From Ustilago trichophora (Eukaryota; Basidiomycota; Ustilaginomycetes; Ustilaginales; Ustilaginaceae), in contig OOIN01000027.1 in NCBI GenBank assembly GCA_900323505.1, forward strand, positions 62,001 through 126,000: a DNA stretch of 64,000 bases, written 5' to 3'. The stretch's first letter is position 1; each line of letters begins with the position of its first letter. A program made the translations under genes and the position numbers. The notes under the pieces were generated by a model. That model was not told the DNA's origin, did no database searches, and was given only the letters and a program-made list of their open reading frames with translations. Shown here piece by piece: positions 10,543-20,042 of this stretch.

Positions 10543-11102
10543 TGCGGCGGTGCTATGTGTGTGGAAGTACGAGGGTCAAGATGGTCGGTCAAGCGTGTTG
10601 ATCGAAAGGATGAAGGCGACAAAGTGGTCGAGACGGGACAAGAGTCGAAGTGATCCAAAAAGCCAAAGTGGCGTGCTTCGTGAAAAGTGGTCTGCGGTTC
10701 GAGTACGGGACAGAGGTGCAACGGAATGACGATGCTGAAACAAGTAGCTCAAAAGCGACGGTGCAAAGCGAGAAGAAGAAGAAGAAGGAGAAAATGACGA
10801 GAAAGAGATTGGTGGGATGATGAGGAGATGGGTGACAGCGAGGTGTGGATGGAAGAAGCAAAAGAAGGCGTCCACAACGACGCAAGCTCAAAGTTTTTTC
10901 TCCAAAAAAAATAATATTAATAATAAAATCGGAAGTCGGAACTGAGCTTGGCAATTTTGTTCATCGGGAAATAAAACATCGGGCAAGGGAGGTGGAGCAA
11001 GGAAAAGCGCAAGAGCCAAGAGCTGTGAGCTTTTGTTGTTGTTTGTTGCACCATCACCATCATCCTCTCTGCTGCGATCAACAGTACTTTTGCTGGGCCA
11101 TC
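10543..11102. other. Divergent intergenic region RLP24/YTH1
   Basis: Shared 5' region of two RNA-metabolism genes. It has purine-rich tracts (GAAGAAGAAGA near 10775) and an A/T-rich patch near 10900-10930, but no TATA consensus. Confidence 0.5.
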
Positions 11103-12371
11103 ATGAATGCACCACTCACATTACACCATCATGGCGGCGCTGGACCAAGCTCCCACTCTTCACATCGACCTTTGATCACACATCAAAGAACAATAGGCGC
11201 TTCTTCATCGTTGCCTTCGGATTTCATTCACAACGAATTCAGCTTTGAGCAGCACATCAAGACCAACCTCAACGTCAAGCTGGACAATGATGCACAGATC
11301 TGTCCCGACTACTCGGAGCGTCTACAGTGCCCGCGTGGTGCATCATGTCCAAGGAGGCACGTCAAGCCAAGCCATCTCAACTTTTTACCCCAAGGCTCCA
11401 CAGCACTACGAGACCCCAACAAGCGTACGGTATGCAAGCATTGGCTTCGAGGCCTTTGCAAGAAGGGAGACCACTGCGACTATTTGCACGAGTACGACAT
11501 GCGTAGGATCCCAGAATGTCGATTCTACGCCACGTTTGGATTCTGCAATAGCGGTGACGACTGTTTGTATCTTCACGTCGACCCTGCCATCAAGAGGCGA
11601 GAGTGTCAAAGGTACAATCGAGGCTTTTGCCCCAAGGGTGAGTTGACGCCAGATTTCTCGAGATTACCGTTGAATGACTCGACTGACATGCCTTGACATA
11701 CCACAGGACCGCTTTGCACCAAGAAACACATTCGACGCGTTGCATGCCCCTTGTATCTGGCAGGATTCTGTCCTCAAGGGCTCGAGTGTCCACGCGGACA
11801 GTAAGTGTTGTTCAAGTTTTATTTCTTAAAAGGCATAGCTACTGACATTGTGCGATTGCGTTTGGGAATCAAAAACAGCATCAAGAGCACACCGCCTTCA
11901 AGCGCATCTCGATCCAACTCGCCCATCATGACGCATCGACCCTTGACAGCAGCAGAGGCGTTTGGTACAGGGGGTGGACGTGACGAGTTTGCTGCTGCAG
12001 ATGGTGGAGGCATGCGACAACGTGGACCACCAGGACGATACGAAATGCCCGGTGGAGCGGCAGCAGGAGGAGGAGGAGGAGGTGGAGGAGGACAGATGGG
12101 ATACGGATCCAACATGCCACAACAACAGCAACAACAACAACGAAGACCCAACAATGGATTTGTTGGTGGACAAGCCTCGCAAGGAGGCGGACAGGATAAT
12201 GGACGTGGCGGATGGAGAAAGGACTTGTCGGAAGTGCTGTGCTTTAAATGCAACGAATATGGCCACTTTGCTAACATGTGTCCCAACCCGGCGGTACCTG
12301 GTAATCGTGGTGGAATGGAACGTGGACCTGGAGGACAAGCGAGACAGAGAGATCGACCTAGGCCGTACTAG
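11103..12371 (+). CDS. YTH1: CPSF30/Yth1 polyadenylation factor with zinc knuckle (3 exons)
   Basis: Exons 11103-11637, 11707-11800 and 11879-12371, joined by GT-AG introns of 69 and 78 bases, give 373 aa. There are five CCCH fingers: [81 protein letters not shown] (split by intron 1) and [19 protein letters not shown]. After a Gly- and Gln-rich linker, a CCHC zinc knuckle [14 protein letters not shown] lies near the C-terminus. CPSF30 belongs to the cleavage and polyadenylation complex and helps recognise the poly(A) signal. The knuckle is present in metazoan CPSF4 and absent from budding-yeast Yth1. Splice sites were chosen because they restore the finger spacing and reading frame. Confidence 0.93.
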
Positions 12372-12772
12372 ATGGTGCAGCGAGCGAGACATTATGATCA
12401 ATGATGAATGATGATGATCAATGATGAATATTAAATTGCTCTTTTAATAATTAAAGGCAGCAGAGCAGTGTTGTCTGACTCGTTTGCCCGTCTGTCTGCG
12501 CTCGGTCGGATTGATTCCGCTTTTGGGTTGGAATAATATGCGCGACCCTGATTGTGTTGGTCAATCTCATCCACCATCCCATCCTCCATCATCATCTCAT
12601 CCACCATCTCATCCCTCTTCTTCACAACAACTCAGAGCAGCTACACAAACATAGCAATGTCGATTGTGACTCGCAACCTTTGAGCGATTCAACGCTCTCC
12701 TTGGTACCATATATATCCAGTGCTTTTCCCTCTCGCCCCCTCACACACCCACACTCCCCTTTTCACGCCAAC
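12372..12772. other. Intergenic, 5' leader of the Zn2Cys6 gene
   Basis: CATC-rich pyrimidine stretch (12575-12635) and a TATA-like ATATATAT at 12709-12716. No gene. Confidence 0.5.
12709..12716 (+). promoter_or_regulatory. TATA-like box upstream of the Zn2Cys6 gene
   Basis: ATATATAT about 57-64 bases upstream of the ATG at 12773. Confidence 0.4.
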
Positions 12773-15700
12773 ATGCCAGCAGACAGGAATACCTCACATG
12801 GTGACGCCGCCGTCGCCGCCGCCGCCGCCGACAACACATCTGATCCGCATGACAAGTCATCCAAAAAGCAGACCGCAAGGAGAAGAGCATATGCAAAGCG
12901 CAGTTGTCTCAAATGTCGCGAGAAAAAGGCAAGATGCGAACTACCACAACAGAGTCTCACCACCCCTTCTTCCATGACTCCCCTCTCCAACCATCTCGCC
13001 TGTCATCGATGCAAAGTACTCTCGCTCGACTGCGTCGTATGGGATGGTGATCGCAAACGTAGACCAAAACTTTCATCCACCAACCTAGAGCAAGAATCTT
13101 CAGCAGATCCACCATCCACCTCACGACTCCCCTCTTCCCCTCCTCGCAGTCCTGGCTCCTTGGAACAGCTTGCTGCTGCTGCTGCCCACCTCTCCGACCA
13201 GCGTTCCCATCTCGACGACGCTTCCGACATGTCCCCCCATGCTGCCGCCTCTTCCAACGATGCAGCCAGTTCCAGGGAAGCCGCCTCCACCCTCGCCTCG
13301 GTCCAATTCTTCAATCCAGTCGTCGAAGACGTTTCCACCCCAACCTCGCTGCCATCTCCTGCCTCTTTTCGTGCTCCCGATCCATCCTACCTTTCCGCCG
13401 CATCCCCCACCGATCTCAAGCCCACCACCCCTGCCTCGGCATCCTCGACCAACACTGCTTCTTCCTCTGCCAACTCTGCAAAGGTACAGCCTCCCGGTCG
13501 CACCTGGACTTCTCTCTGGAGACCCCTGTCAGTGCTCATCGACTATGCAGCCCAACAACCAAGCTTCACCACCTACCTCCTCTGCCGCATCGATCGCAAC
13601 CTCAACGATCTCGACATTCTCGACCTCATTCAACGTCAGACCCTCTCCTACCTCAAACCTTTCATCAAGCCTTACTATCTCTGGCATCCTCACCTCCCCA
13701 GCCTCGAACACATCTTTGCCGAACATCGCAAGAGACACACCGTCTCGAGCGCCCTCTTGCTCAGCTCCATGTGCCTCGTCGCTTGTCGTCACGCCATGCC
13801 TCTCACCGACTCTCTCCCCACCAAGCTTTCCACCCTCGTAGATCAACTCGGAACTCAGATCCTGCTCTCGACTCCCAGAGACATGTACACGGTTCAGGCG
13901 CTTGAGCTCCTCCTGGCACACGAGCCTTCGCTCGTCGGCACAAGCGTCGCTGGTTCGGCACAGGCAGAGCGAGGCAATGGTCTTCTCGGCGAATCCCTGC
14001 TAGCCGCCGCTCTCACCATTGCAAGAGGTCTCGATCTCGACAAGGCTCTCGACAACGTCAACGACATTTGCCGTCGCCCCGCACCTTCCGATCCAGCACA
14101 GGCTCAGCTTCGTCGCGATACGCTCACAAAGCATCTCGCCGGCGCCTCCATCTGGCTCAGCTTGCGCATATGGGAAGGTCACTTTTCCTTTGTCAACTCC
14201 ACCGTTCGTCCCATCGACCTCAGCTACATCACCGAAAGGGCAGAAGTCATGGTTGCCATCGACAACGACGGTCGCAAGATCGAACGCATGGATCGCGATC
14301 CTTTCCTCTCAACCGAAAAGCGCTTCCCCGGTCTCGACGAAGACAGCATTCTTCGCTCAGCCGGTCGTACCGGTCTCGTCTATCGACTCAAGGCCATGGC
14401 CCGCTTTCAAGATACCATCGCCGGCATGTATCACATCCTCGCAACCGCAACCAAGCCTCAAGAGATCACACCAACCTCGCCCACTCCCACCACTCCGGAA
14501 ACACGCCAAGAGATGCTCGAACTGCTCTCCAAATCTTCGCGTGAACAGCTCTTCTGGCAGGCTGCAAAAACCCACGCCTTCAGTCCCTTTGCCACCGTCA
14601 GACCCGCTTTGCTCCTCGAAGATTGGGCCACCATGGAGTCGTACTCGCTTCAGGAGCTCCTGCCCTGCCTTGCCATCTGCGCCTTTATGACCGGTGAACT
14701 CAACCGCGGCTTTTCTGCCAACGAGATGGCTGAGGCTCTCCGGGCCGATCAGAGCTTCTGTTCTCAGAGCACCCTCATCTCGGAGAGGAGAGACGTCGAA
14801 ACTCACGCCATGCTCAGTGCCTTCCATCTCTTCGATCGAGGCCTCGGCTACTCGCAGCCTGACATCATGACACGCGGAGGTGCGCTCACCAAGACGCAGC
14901 GTGGAGCTTTGTGGATCGAGGCAACCGGTGCACCACTCCTGCTCACCACTGCCTTTGCTACCGACGGCTGCAAGACTTTTCTCGAAAAGACGGCTTGTGG
15001 ACTCTACGGTTTCGACCATTTGCCCTTTACAGCCGACATGCACACCGTCATGATGATCACCACCTTCCACCGGCTCCGAGAATGCGATCGCAACGAGTAT
15101 CTGCCTCCCATCCGACCCAAGAAGAGCAGCATGCCTCCACCTTCCCGGCGCATGTCTAGTCTTCCGCCCGATCTCATCGATTCGAACGACGAAGTCGTGC
15201 CTGGCAGAAGCATCTCCCAGATCGGTGTCCTCTTTATCGAGGAAATGGTGCAAGTCATGCAGAAATGGAAGCTCGGCTACTCTCTTCAGCGCAACATTCC
15301 TTTTCATTTTCGACACATACTCGGCAAGTCTCAGTCTCAGGATTCGCAAGCCACAACCAAGCAGAAGAACAAACCCGCATCTCCGGCGGCCAAGGTGGCT
15401 GTCAAACGCTCGCCCAAGTCGGAACCGCTGCTGAACTTTGCCAAGGATCGAAAGGATGGCGCTCCTGTCCATTCTTCTTCCTCCTCCTCCTCTTCTTCTT
15501 CTTCCAAGCTCGCAAATCATGGTGAAGGCACGCTTAGTCAGGCACAGTCGTTTTCGCAGAGCTTCCAGTCGAGCTTTGTCTCGGGATTGGATCAGCAGCC
15601 TAATCCGACCGTGGCTGCAGGCGGACATGGAGGCATGTTTGATATTCCCATGTTTGATCTGTTCGGTTCTGCTTCTAGTACGGATTGGACCAACAATGTG

Positions 15701-16147
15701 CCTTGGTTTGATCCTGTAGTTGAGAACGGTGGCTTTGCAAGTGGGATTGTTTCGTTGGCGAGTTTCACCAATGGTCACGGCACTTCGCCGTGGGATCCGT
15801 ATCAAGCATCCCCGGTACAGCCATTACAAAACACTTGGCCTGCAGCAGCACAACGACAGCTGAGCAGCAGCGATACTCTACCTCGATTACAGTACAACTC
15901 TGCATCCCAACAAGCGCAAGTGCCCGCGTCGACACAGACGCATGCGTACAACTACGGCAGTGGTGGAAGTGCAAGTTCGGGTGGATACTCTGGGTACAAT
16001 TTGTCTCCGCAGAGTTTTGCGAATGCATATCCAGATCAGAATCAACAACATCCATCAGCTTCGCAACATTATCAGTCGCATCATCATCAAAGGGCTTACT
16101 ATGGTGGTGGAAATCATCATGGAGGAGGAGGAGGAGGAGGTCGATGA
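12773..16147 (+). CDS. Zn2Cys6 transcription factor, paralogue of 46253-49087
   Basis: 1,124 aa, intronless. The start ATG at 12773 follows a TATA-like box; the frame is open further upstream but that part is leader-like. The zinc cluster has Cys45, 48, 55, 77, 80 and 87, spacing CX2CX6CX21CX2CX6C. The 21-residue central loop is far longer than the usual 5-12. CVVWDGDRKRRPK follows the cluster. Ser/Pro/Ala-rich linkers precede a middle homology region (about 230-850) of the fungal-TF type, with LWHPHLPSLEHIF and ALELLLAHEPSLVGTSV. The C-terminus is low-complexity (Ser, Gln, His, Gly). It resembles the regulator at 46253-49087 in both the zinc module and the middle region. A nuclear DNA-binding role is established for the family; targets are unknown. 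Confidence 0.9.
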   Translation: MPADRNTSHGDAAVAAAAADNTSDPHDKSSKKQTARRRAYAKRSCLKCREKKARCELPQQSLTTPSSMTPLSNHLACHRCKVLSLDCVVWDGDRKRRPKLSSTNLEQESSADPPSTSRLPSSPPRSPGSLEQLAAAAAHLSDQRSHLDDASDMSPHAAASSNDAASSREAASTLASVQFFNPVVEDVSTPTSLPSPASFRAPDPSYLSAASPTDLKPTTPASASSTNTASSSANSAKVQPPGRTWTSLWRPLSVLIDYAAQQPSFTTYLLCRIDRNLNDLDILDLIQRQTLSYLKPFIKPYYLWHPHLPSLEHIFAEHRKRHTVSSALLLSSMCLVACRHAMPLTDSLPTKLSTLVDQLGTQILLSTPRDMYTVQALELLLAHEPSLVGTSVAGSAQAERGNGLLGESLLAAALTIARGLDLDKALDNVNDICRRPAPSDPAQAQLRRDTLTKHLAGASIWLSLRIWEGHFSFVNSTVRPIDLSYITERAEVMVAIDNDGRKIERMDRDPFLSTEKRFPGLDEDSILRSAGRTGLVYRLKAMARFQDTIAGMYHILATATKPQEITPTSPTPTTPETRQEMLELLSKSSREQLFWQAAKTHAFSPFATVRPALLLEDWATMESYSLQELLPCLAICAFMTGELNRGFSANEMAEALRADQSFCSQSTLISERRDVETHAMLSAFHLFDRGLGYSQPDIMTRGGALTKTQRGALWIEATGAPLLLTTAFATDGCKTFLEKTACGLYGFDHLPFTADMHTVMMITTFHRLRECDRNEYLPPIRPKKSSMPPPSRRMSSLPPDLIDSNDEVVPGRSISQIGVLFIEEMVQVMQKWKLGYSLQRNIPFHFRHILGKSQSQDSQATTKQKNKPASPAAKVAVKRSPKSEPLLNFAKDRKDGAPVHSSSSSSSSSSSKLANHGEGTLSQAQSFSQSFQSSFVSGLDQQPNPTVAAGGHGGMFDIPMFDLFGSASSTDWTNNVPWFDPVVENGGFASGIVSLASFTNGHGTSPWDPYQASPVQPLQNTWPAAAQRQLSSSDTLPRLQYNSASQQAQVPASTQTHAYNYGSGGSASSGGYSGYNLSPQSFANAYPDQNQQHPSASQHYQSHHHQRAYYGGGNHHGGGGGGGR

Positions 16148-16527
16148 GTCTTTTTTCTTTTTTTTTTTTTTTTTCGTTCAGTTTGTTTTGCATACGGTCT
16201 CAGATGTACAAGTACGGTGTTTTTTTTTTCGGTGAAATTGTATTCTACTCAAACATAGGCTTACTTGTCACTTGATTTCATGGCATTCAGGGAAAGAGGG
16301 AGAGAGAGAGAAAGAATCTGGGGATGGGGTGAATGTGAAAATCGTCGGTGGTGACATATAGTAGGTTCAAGCGGGTTCACAGAGTCACAACTTTTGCTGA
16401 TTGGCCCCACTTTGGCAACTGAGCTATGGGGCATCGAACAGAGTTTTGACGACGTAGTTTTGCTCAACAGCCTGATGTTGCTGCATGTCTACTGTATAGC
16501 ATTGCAACTCGACTATATTTGCGCCTT
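16148..16527. other. Convergent intergenic region
   Basis: 3' sides of the Zn2Cys6 and bestrophin genes. Two T runs (16161-16174 and 16221-16229); no gene. Confidence 0.6.
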
Positions 16528-17706
16528 CTACTCGATCCTAATGCCCGGGTTCACCTCTCGCATGAGCAATTCAATCTCGCATCTGACCTGGCTACACCAC
16601 AGATCGAGAGGATGATCGCTCTTATCCAATCCAAACGGATCCTCGATTTCGCTGCTGATTCCCTCCAATCCGATGAGCATCATGCTGAAAACCGTGACGA
16701 ATGGGATCATTTTCCAACCCAACTCTCCCACCAACGCCAACGGTAGCGTCAACAGATACATGAAACTCGACTGCTTCAGATGGATCGCATAGATCAGCGG
16801 TGTAGGTGTGGTAGAGATTCGAAGCATGGAAGAGCAGAGATTCGAGAGTGTGACGAGTTGAGTGTTGAGCAAGGAAAATCCGGCAGGTCCCATATCGTCC
16901 AATAGTCCAGCTCGTCGAATGGATGATAGGTAGATATGCAGTTCTGTCAGGATTCGTTGCGATAGAGATATGTCAAGTTTGGAATGATGAAAGACCGAGG
17001 TTGGGGAGGTGGATAGTAAAGGTGATGTTTCAGTAATGTTTCTTGAACATCCTGATCCGAACGATGCTTGCTCTACATCACCTTGAATCTTCCCCGCAAC
17101 CCCGTCGGTGGTAGCGGCTTCGCGTTCAATCGCAGCATCCCTCTTCAACCACTCTTCCGGCAAAATGCCACTCAAATCCGCCCATCCCACTCCCCTTTCG
17201 TCCCTCAACTCATGCTTCACCGCCACCAAATAACCACCTAGCAACCTCAACGCCCTCCTTTTCCTCCCCATTCTCCACTCTCGCTTGTCGGCATCTTTTT
17301 CCGTGTCGACATTGATCCACATCAAAGTTGCCAAGTTTCTCACGGTAGCACTTGCATCCGCCCAAAGTTTCCTCCCCTCGTACCACCGATCGTAGCTGGT
17401 ACCGTTGCGAAAGACGAGCAGAAGCCCAACGACGACGGAGAGGGAGCTGGTGATCGAGTAGGAAGTCGTCCACTTTGCCCCCCATACCAAGTCGGCAAGC
17501 GCGATAAATGTAGCGTAGAGCGTAAGGCAGAAGACCGAGGGAAAGATGCGCGGTAGGACAGAACCAGAAATGCGGAAACAATCACGGATGAACAGCATGC
17601 GCGACAGGCGCGGTCGAAGATGCTCCATCTGCTGCTGATGGGTGTAGTGGTGAAACGCGCTGGACGCGAAAGAGGAGCTGGACGAGGTTGAGGTGGGCGG
17701 GCTCAT
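16528..17706 (-). CDS. Bestrophin-family membrane protein (UPF0187)
   Basis: 392 aa from the ATG at 17706. The open frame continues to 17805 but lacks an ATG there and encodes a poly-Pro stretch from a (GGT)n microsatellite. The family signature is clear: LFIRDCFRISGSVLPRIFPSVFCLTLYATFIAL (a membrane segment), then a second hydrophobic segment and VFRNGTSYDRWYEGRKLWA. Near the end, LALVGELGWKMIPFVTVFSMMLIGLEGIS is followed by EIEDPFG and DLWC. Bestrophin-related proteins are anion channels. Fungal members sit in the plasma or organelle membrane and few have been studied. A polar insert of roughly 100 residues (about 175-265) separates the two halves and probably faces the cytosol. Confidence 0.88.
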   Translation of the reverse strand: MSPPTSTSSSSSFASSAFHHYTHQQQMEHLRPRLSRMLFIRDCFRISGSVLPRIFPSVFCLTLYATFIALADLVWGAKWTTSYSITSSLSVVVGLLLVFRNGTSYDRWYEGRKLWADASATVRNLATLMWINVDTEKDADKREWRMGRKRRALRLLGGYLVAVKHELRDERGVGWADLSGILPEEWLKRDAAIEREAATTDGVAGKIQGDVEQASFGSGCSRNITETSPLLSTSPTSVFHHSKLDISLSQRILTELHIYLSSIRRAGLLDDMGPAGFSLLNTQLVTLSNLCSSMLRISTTPTPLIYAIHLKQSSFMYLLTLPLALVGELGWKMIPFVTVFSMMLIGLEGISSEIEDPFGLDKSDHPLDLWCSQVRCEIELLMREVNPGIRIE

Positions 17707-18044
17707 TTCAGCAAGGCGATCGAATCCGATTGTTTCCAATTGGATAGATATCGTCGGTGGTGGTGGTGGTGGTGGTAGTGGTAGTGGTAGTGGTGAACGT
17801 CGCAAAGATGAAGTGTAGCAATGATGTCGAACAGGAAGAGAAAGAGGGTGGAACCACTGTGTAGTGTTACTTGCGTGTCATCGTGATCCGTGCGGCATGC
17901 GAGACCAACACCACTTTTTCTTTTTCTTTTTCGCTGGCAACTTTAAAAGTTCGGTTCGCGTATTCGAGCACCTTTTTTTCCCGAACGATGGGGGGATTCT
18001 TTTTTCGGGTTTGTGTCAAGCTGCTCTTCCATAATGATGCTGGA
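17707..18044. other. Intergenic, bestrophin 5' region and PRP4 3' region
   Basis: Contains the (GGT)n/(GTA GTG)n microsatellite at about 17757-17794 and a TTTTTCTTTTTC tract near 17925. No gene. Confidence 0.6.
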
Positions 18045-19586
18045 CTACAACGATCCCCAGAGCTTAAAAGTACGACCCCATTCTCCACTGACGAGCATCT
18101 CGCCATCGGAGCTGATATCGACGCTCATCACCCTTCCACCGTCGCCACTAAGAGTTCGGAGCAACTGCCAGTCGTCTGCAGACCAGATGCGGACCATTCC
18201 GTCGTATCCGCAAGTGGCGAGGTATAGACCGTTGTTACTGATGTTGTGCTCCTCTGGCGTCACTGCGGTGGATTCGAAGGGATGTTTGCGATGCGGGAGG
18301 GAGCGGAAGAATCGAACGTCTGAAACGGAAGATTTGTGCGCTGGGATGGTGTAGATGGATTTAAGGGCACGCATATCCCAGATCCTCACCGTATCGTCTC
18401 CACTGGCTGTAGCGAGCTGGTAGCCGTTGGGAGCGAAATCGATCGAGAGAATTTCCTTTGCATGTCCATCCAGCACCATAGCTGTCCTTCCTGTGCGCAT
18501 GTCCCACACTCGACCAATGGCATCCAGACCTCCACTGGCAACCAGCGCTCCATCGTCCTGAAACTCGACAGAATACACTTCTTTGCTATGCCCTTCCTGA
18601 ACAGTCAAACATTCGGCGCTCGAGACATCCCAAAGCCTCCATGTGCCATCGAAGGATGCACTGGCAACATAGCTCCCAGTCGGATGGAAGGCTGTTCGGG
18701 CAACGCGCGCTTCGTGGCCCTGCAACGTAGCCAGCGGTCGGTCACTTTCGAGACTCCACAGACAGACAGAGGCATCGCCTGCTCCAGATACCAAGTTGAC
18801 CGCGGAAGGATGCTGTGATAGTGTGGCACGCGGATGCCATGCCAACCCGCCGATTTTGTCGGTTTGCCCACGATAGGTGAGTTTGTGAGTGGCGCTGGGG
18901 ATTTGCCAGAGTTTGATGCTGCCAGACCAGCTGGCTGTTGCGACGAGTTGAGAGTTGGGGGAGAATCTTGTCATGGATACGGGACGATCGTCGCCGATTT
19001 GCGATCCGAGATTGGTATAGCTTTTGATGGGTTCGAATACCTGCGACCGTAGTTTTACGATGGAAGCCAAAGGTACGGTGGCATCTTTGCGCTGCGCTGC
19101 TAGCCTTCGTTTGGAGCGCTGGAGGGAAAAGCAAGCGATCTTACGCCGTGCTTGGACCAGAGCGGGTGAAGCTTCGGTGTAGAACTCTTCGTCGTCGTCG
19201 TCGTCTTGGTCGTCATCATCGCTTCCATCGTCGTCGCTGGTTGATACTTGTGATTGCGGTACGGAAGCGCCTGAAGTGGAAGCATGTTGAGGCTGATGTT
19301 GAATACGTTGTGCGAGCAACTGCCTGAGACGTTCGCGACGATCCATCTCACGTTCGCCAAAGCATGTGATGGGTTCGCCAAGCTCTCGTAGACGAAGCCT
19401 TACCTTTGGATCCGAGGTGGGGATGGCAAGACTGCGAGCGAGTTTGCGTGCATCGAGCTGAGCCGAAAGAGCAGCATCGGTGGCAGAGTAAGGGTTGGAG
19501 CGCGAAGAGAGGAGATCCTCGATGGTGACACCTGAAGTGGTGGCGGGTGAATCTACATGCATGCTGTCTCGAATGGGCGGCGCCAT
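18045..19586 (-). CDS. PRP4: U4/U6 snRNP protein Prp4 (WD40)
   Basis: 513 aa, intronless, from the ATG at 19586. The N-terminal splicing-factor motif lies at about 34-95 (SNPYSATDAALSAQLDARKL, GEPITCFGEREMDRRERL), which separates Prp4 from ordinary WD40 proteins. An acidic DDDDQDDDDDEE linker follows, then about seven WD40 repeats (200-513) with repeated LW or RVWD ends, such as GRVWDMRTGR and VRIWDMRALK. Prp4 joins Prp3 on the U4/U6 di-snRNP and is needed for tri-snRNP assembly in the nucleus. It is divergent from PMT4; 456 bases separate the two ATGs. Confidence 0.95.
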   Translation of the reverse strand: MAPPIRDSMHVDSPATTSGVTIEDLLSSRSNPYSATDAALSAQLDARKLARSLAIPTSDPKVRLRLRELGEPITCFGEREMDRRERLRQLLAQRIQHQPQHASTSGASVPQSQVSTSDDDGSDDDDQDDDDDEEFYTEASPALVQARRKIACFSLQRSKRRLAAQRKDATVPLASIVKLRSQVFEPIKSYTNLGSQIGDDRPVSMTRFSPNSQLVATASWSGSIKLWQIPSATHKLTYRGQTDKIGGLAWHPRATLSQHPSAVNLVSGAGDASVCLWSLESDRPLATLQGHEARVARTAFHPTGSYVASASFDGTWRLWDVSSAECLTVQEGHSKEVYSVEFQDDGALVASGGLDAIGRVWDMRTGRTAMVLDGHAKEILSIDFAPNGYQLATASGDDTVRIWDMRALKSIYTIPAHKSSVSDVRFFRSLPHRKHPFESTAVTPEEHNISNNGLYLATCGYDGMVRIWSADDWQLLRTLSGDGGRVMSVDISSDGEMLVSGEWGRTFKLWGSL

Positions 19587-20042
19587 GTTTGGCAAGATTG
19601 TTAGTGAGTATGATGTTGAGGAAGCAAAGGTCTCTTTTGCCTCCACTCTCTCTCCAAACCTTTTGGCAGAAGAATGAATCGATTCAAATCCGACTTCCGA
19701 ACTTTGGGAGAGAGCGAGTTCTTCTTGGAATGTACAGTACAGTACACACACTCTTGGCACATCCCATGTCAGTGTGCGCTTTCTCTTGTTTCATCTTTGC
19801 CTCTTCTGAATGTGATCATTCGTCATTACATGATAAGCCTTGTTTCTACTGTTGAGTGTATGACTGTTGAGCTCAACTCAAGAGACAGATGGGCATTGGA
19901 TGGCGGAATGGAATCAATAGTTTGCACAGAATATGGCCGTGCGCGTCTCGGTTGGTGTTGAACAATTTGTGCGCGTGTTGAATGCTTTGCTTTGCTTTCC
20001 TTTCCAACACCATCTCGTATCATCCCCCCCTTGGTCGCCATC
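19587..20042. other. Divergent intergenic region PRP4/PMT4
   Basis: Carries the GTAC element at 19731-19747. No TATA consensus seen on either side. Confidence 0.5.
19731..19747. repeat. GTACAGTAC-type element
   Basis: TGTACAGTACAGTACAC, in the PRP4/PMT4 divergent promoter. Confidence 0.7.

Noticed and set aside
14357..15805. 482-codon minus-strand frame
   Set aside because: Antisense to the Zn2Cys6 gene, no recognisable domain.
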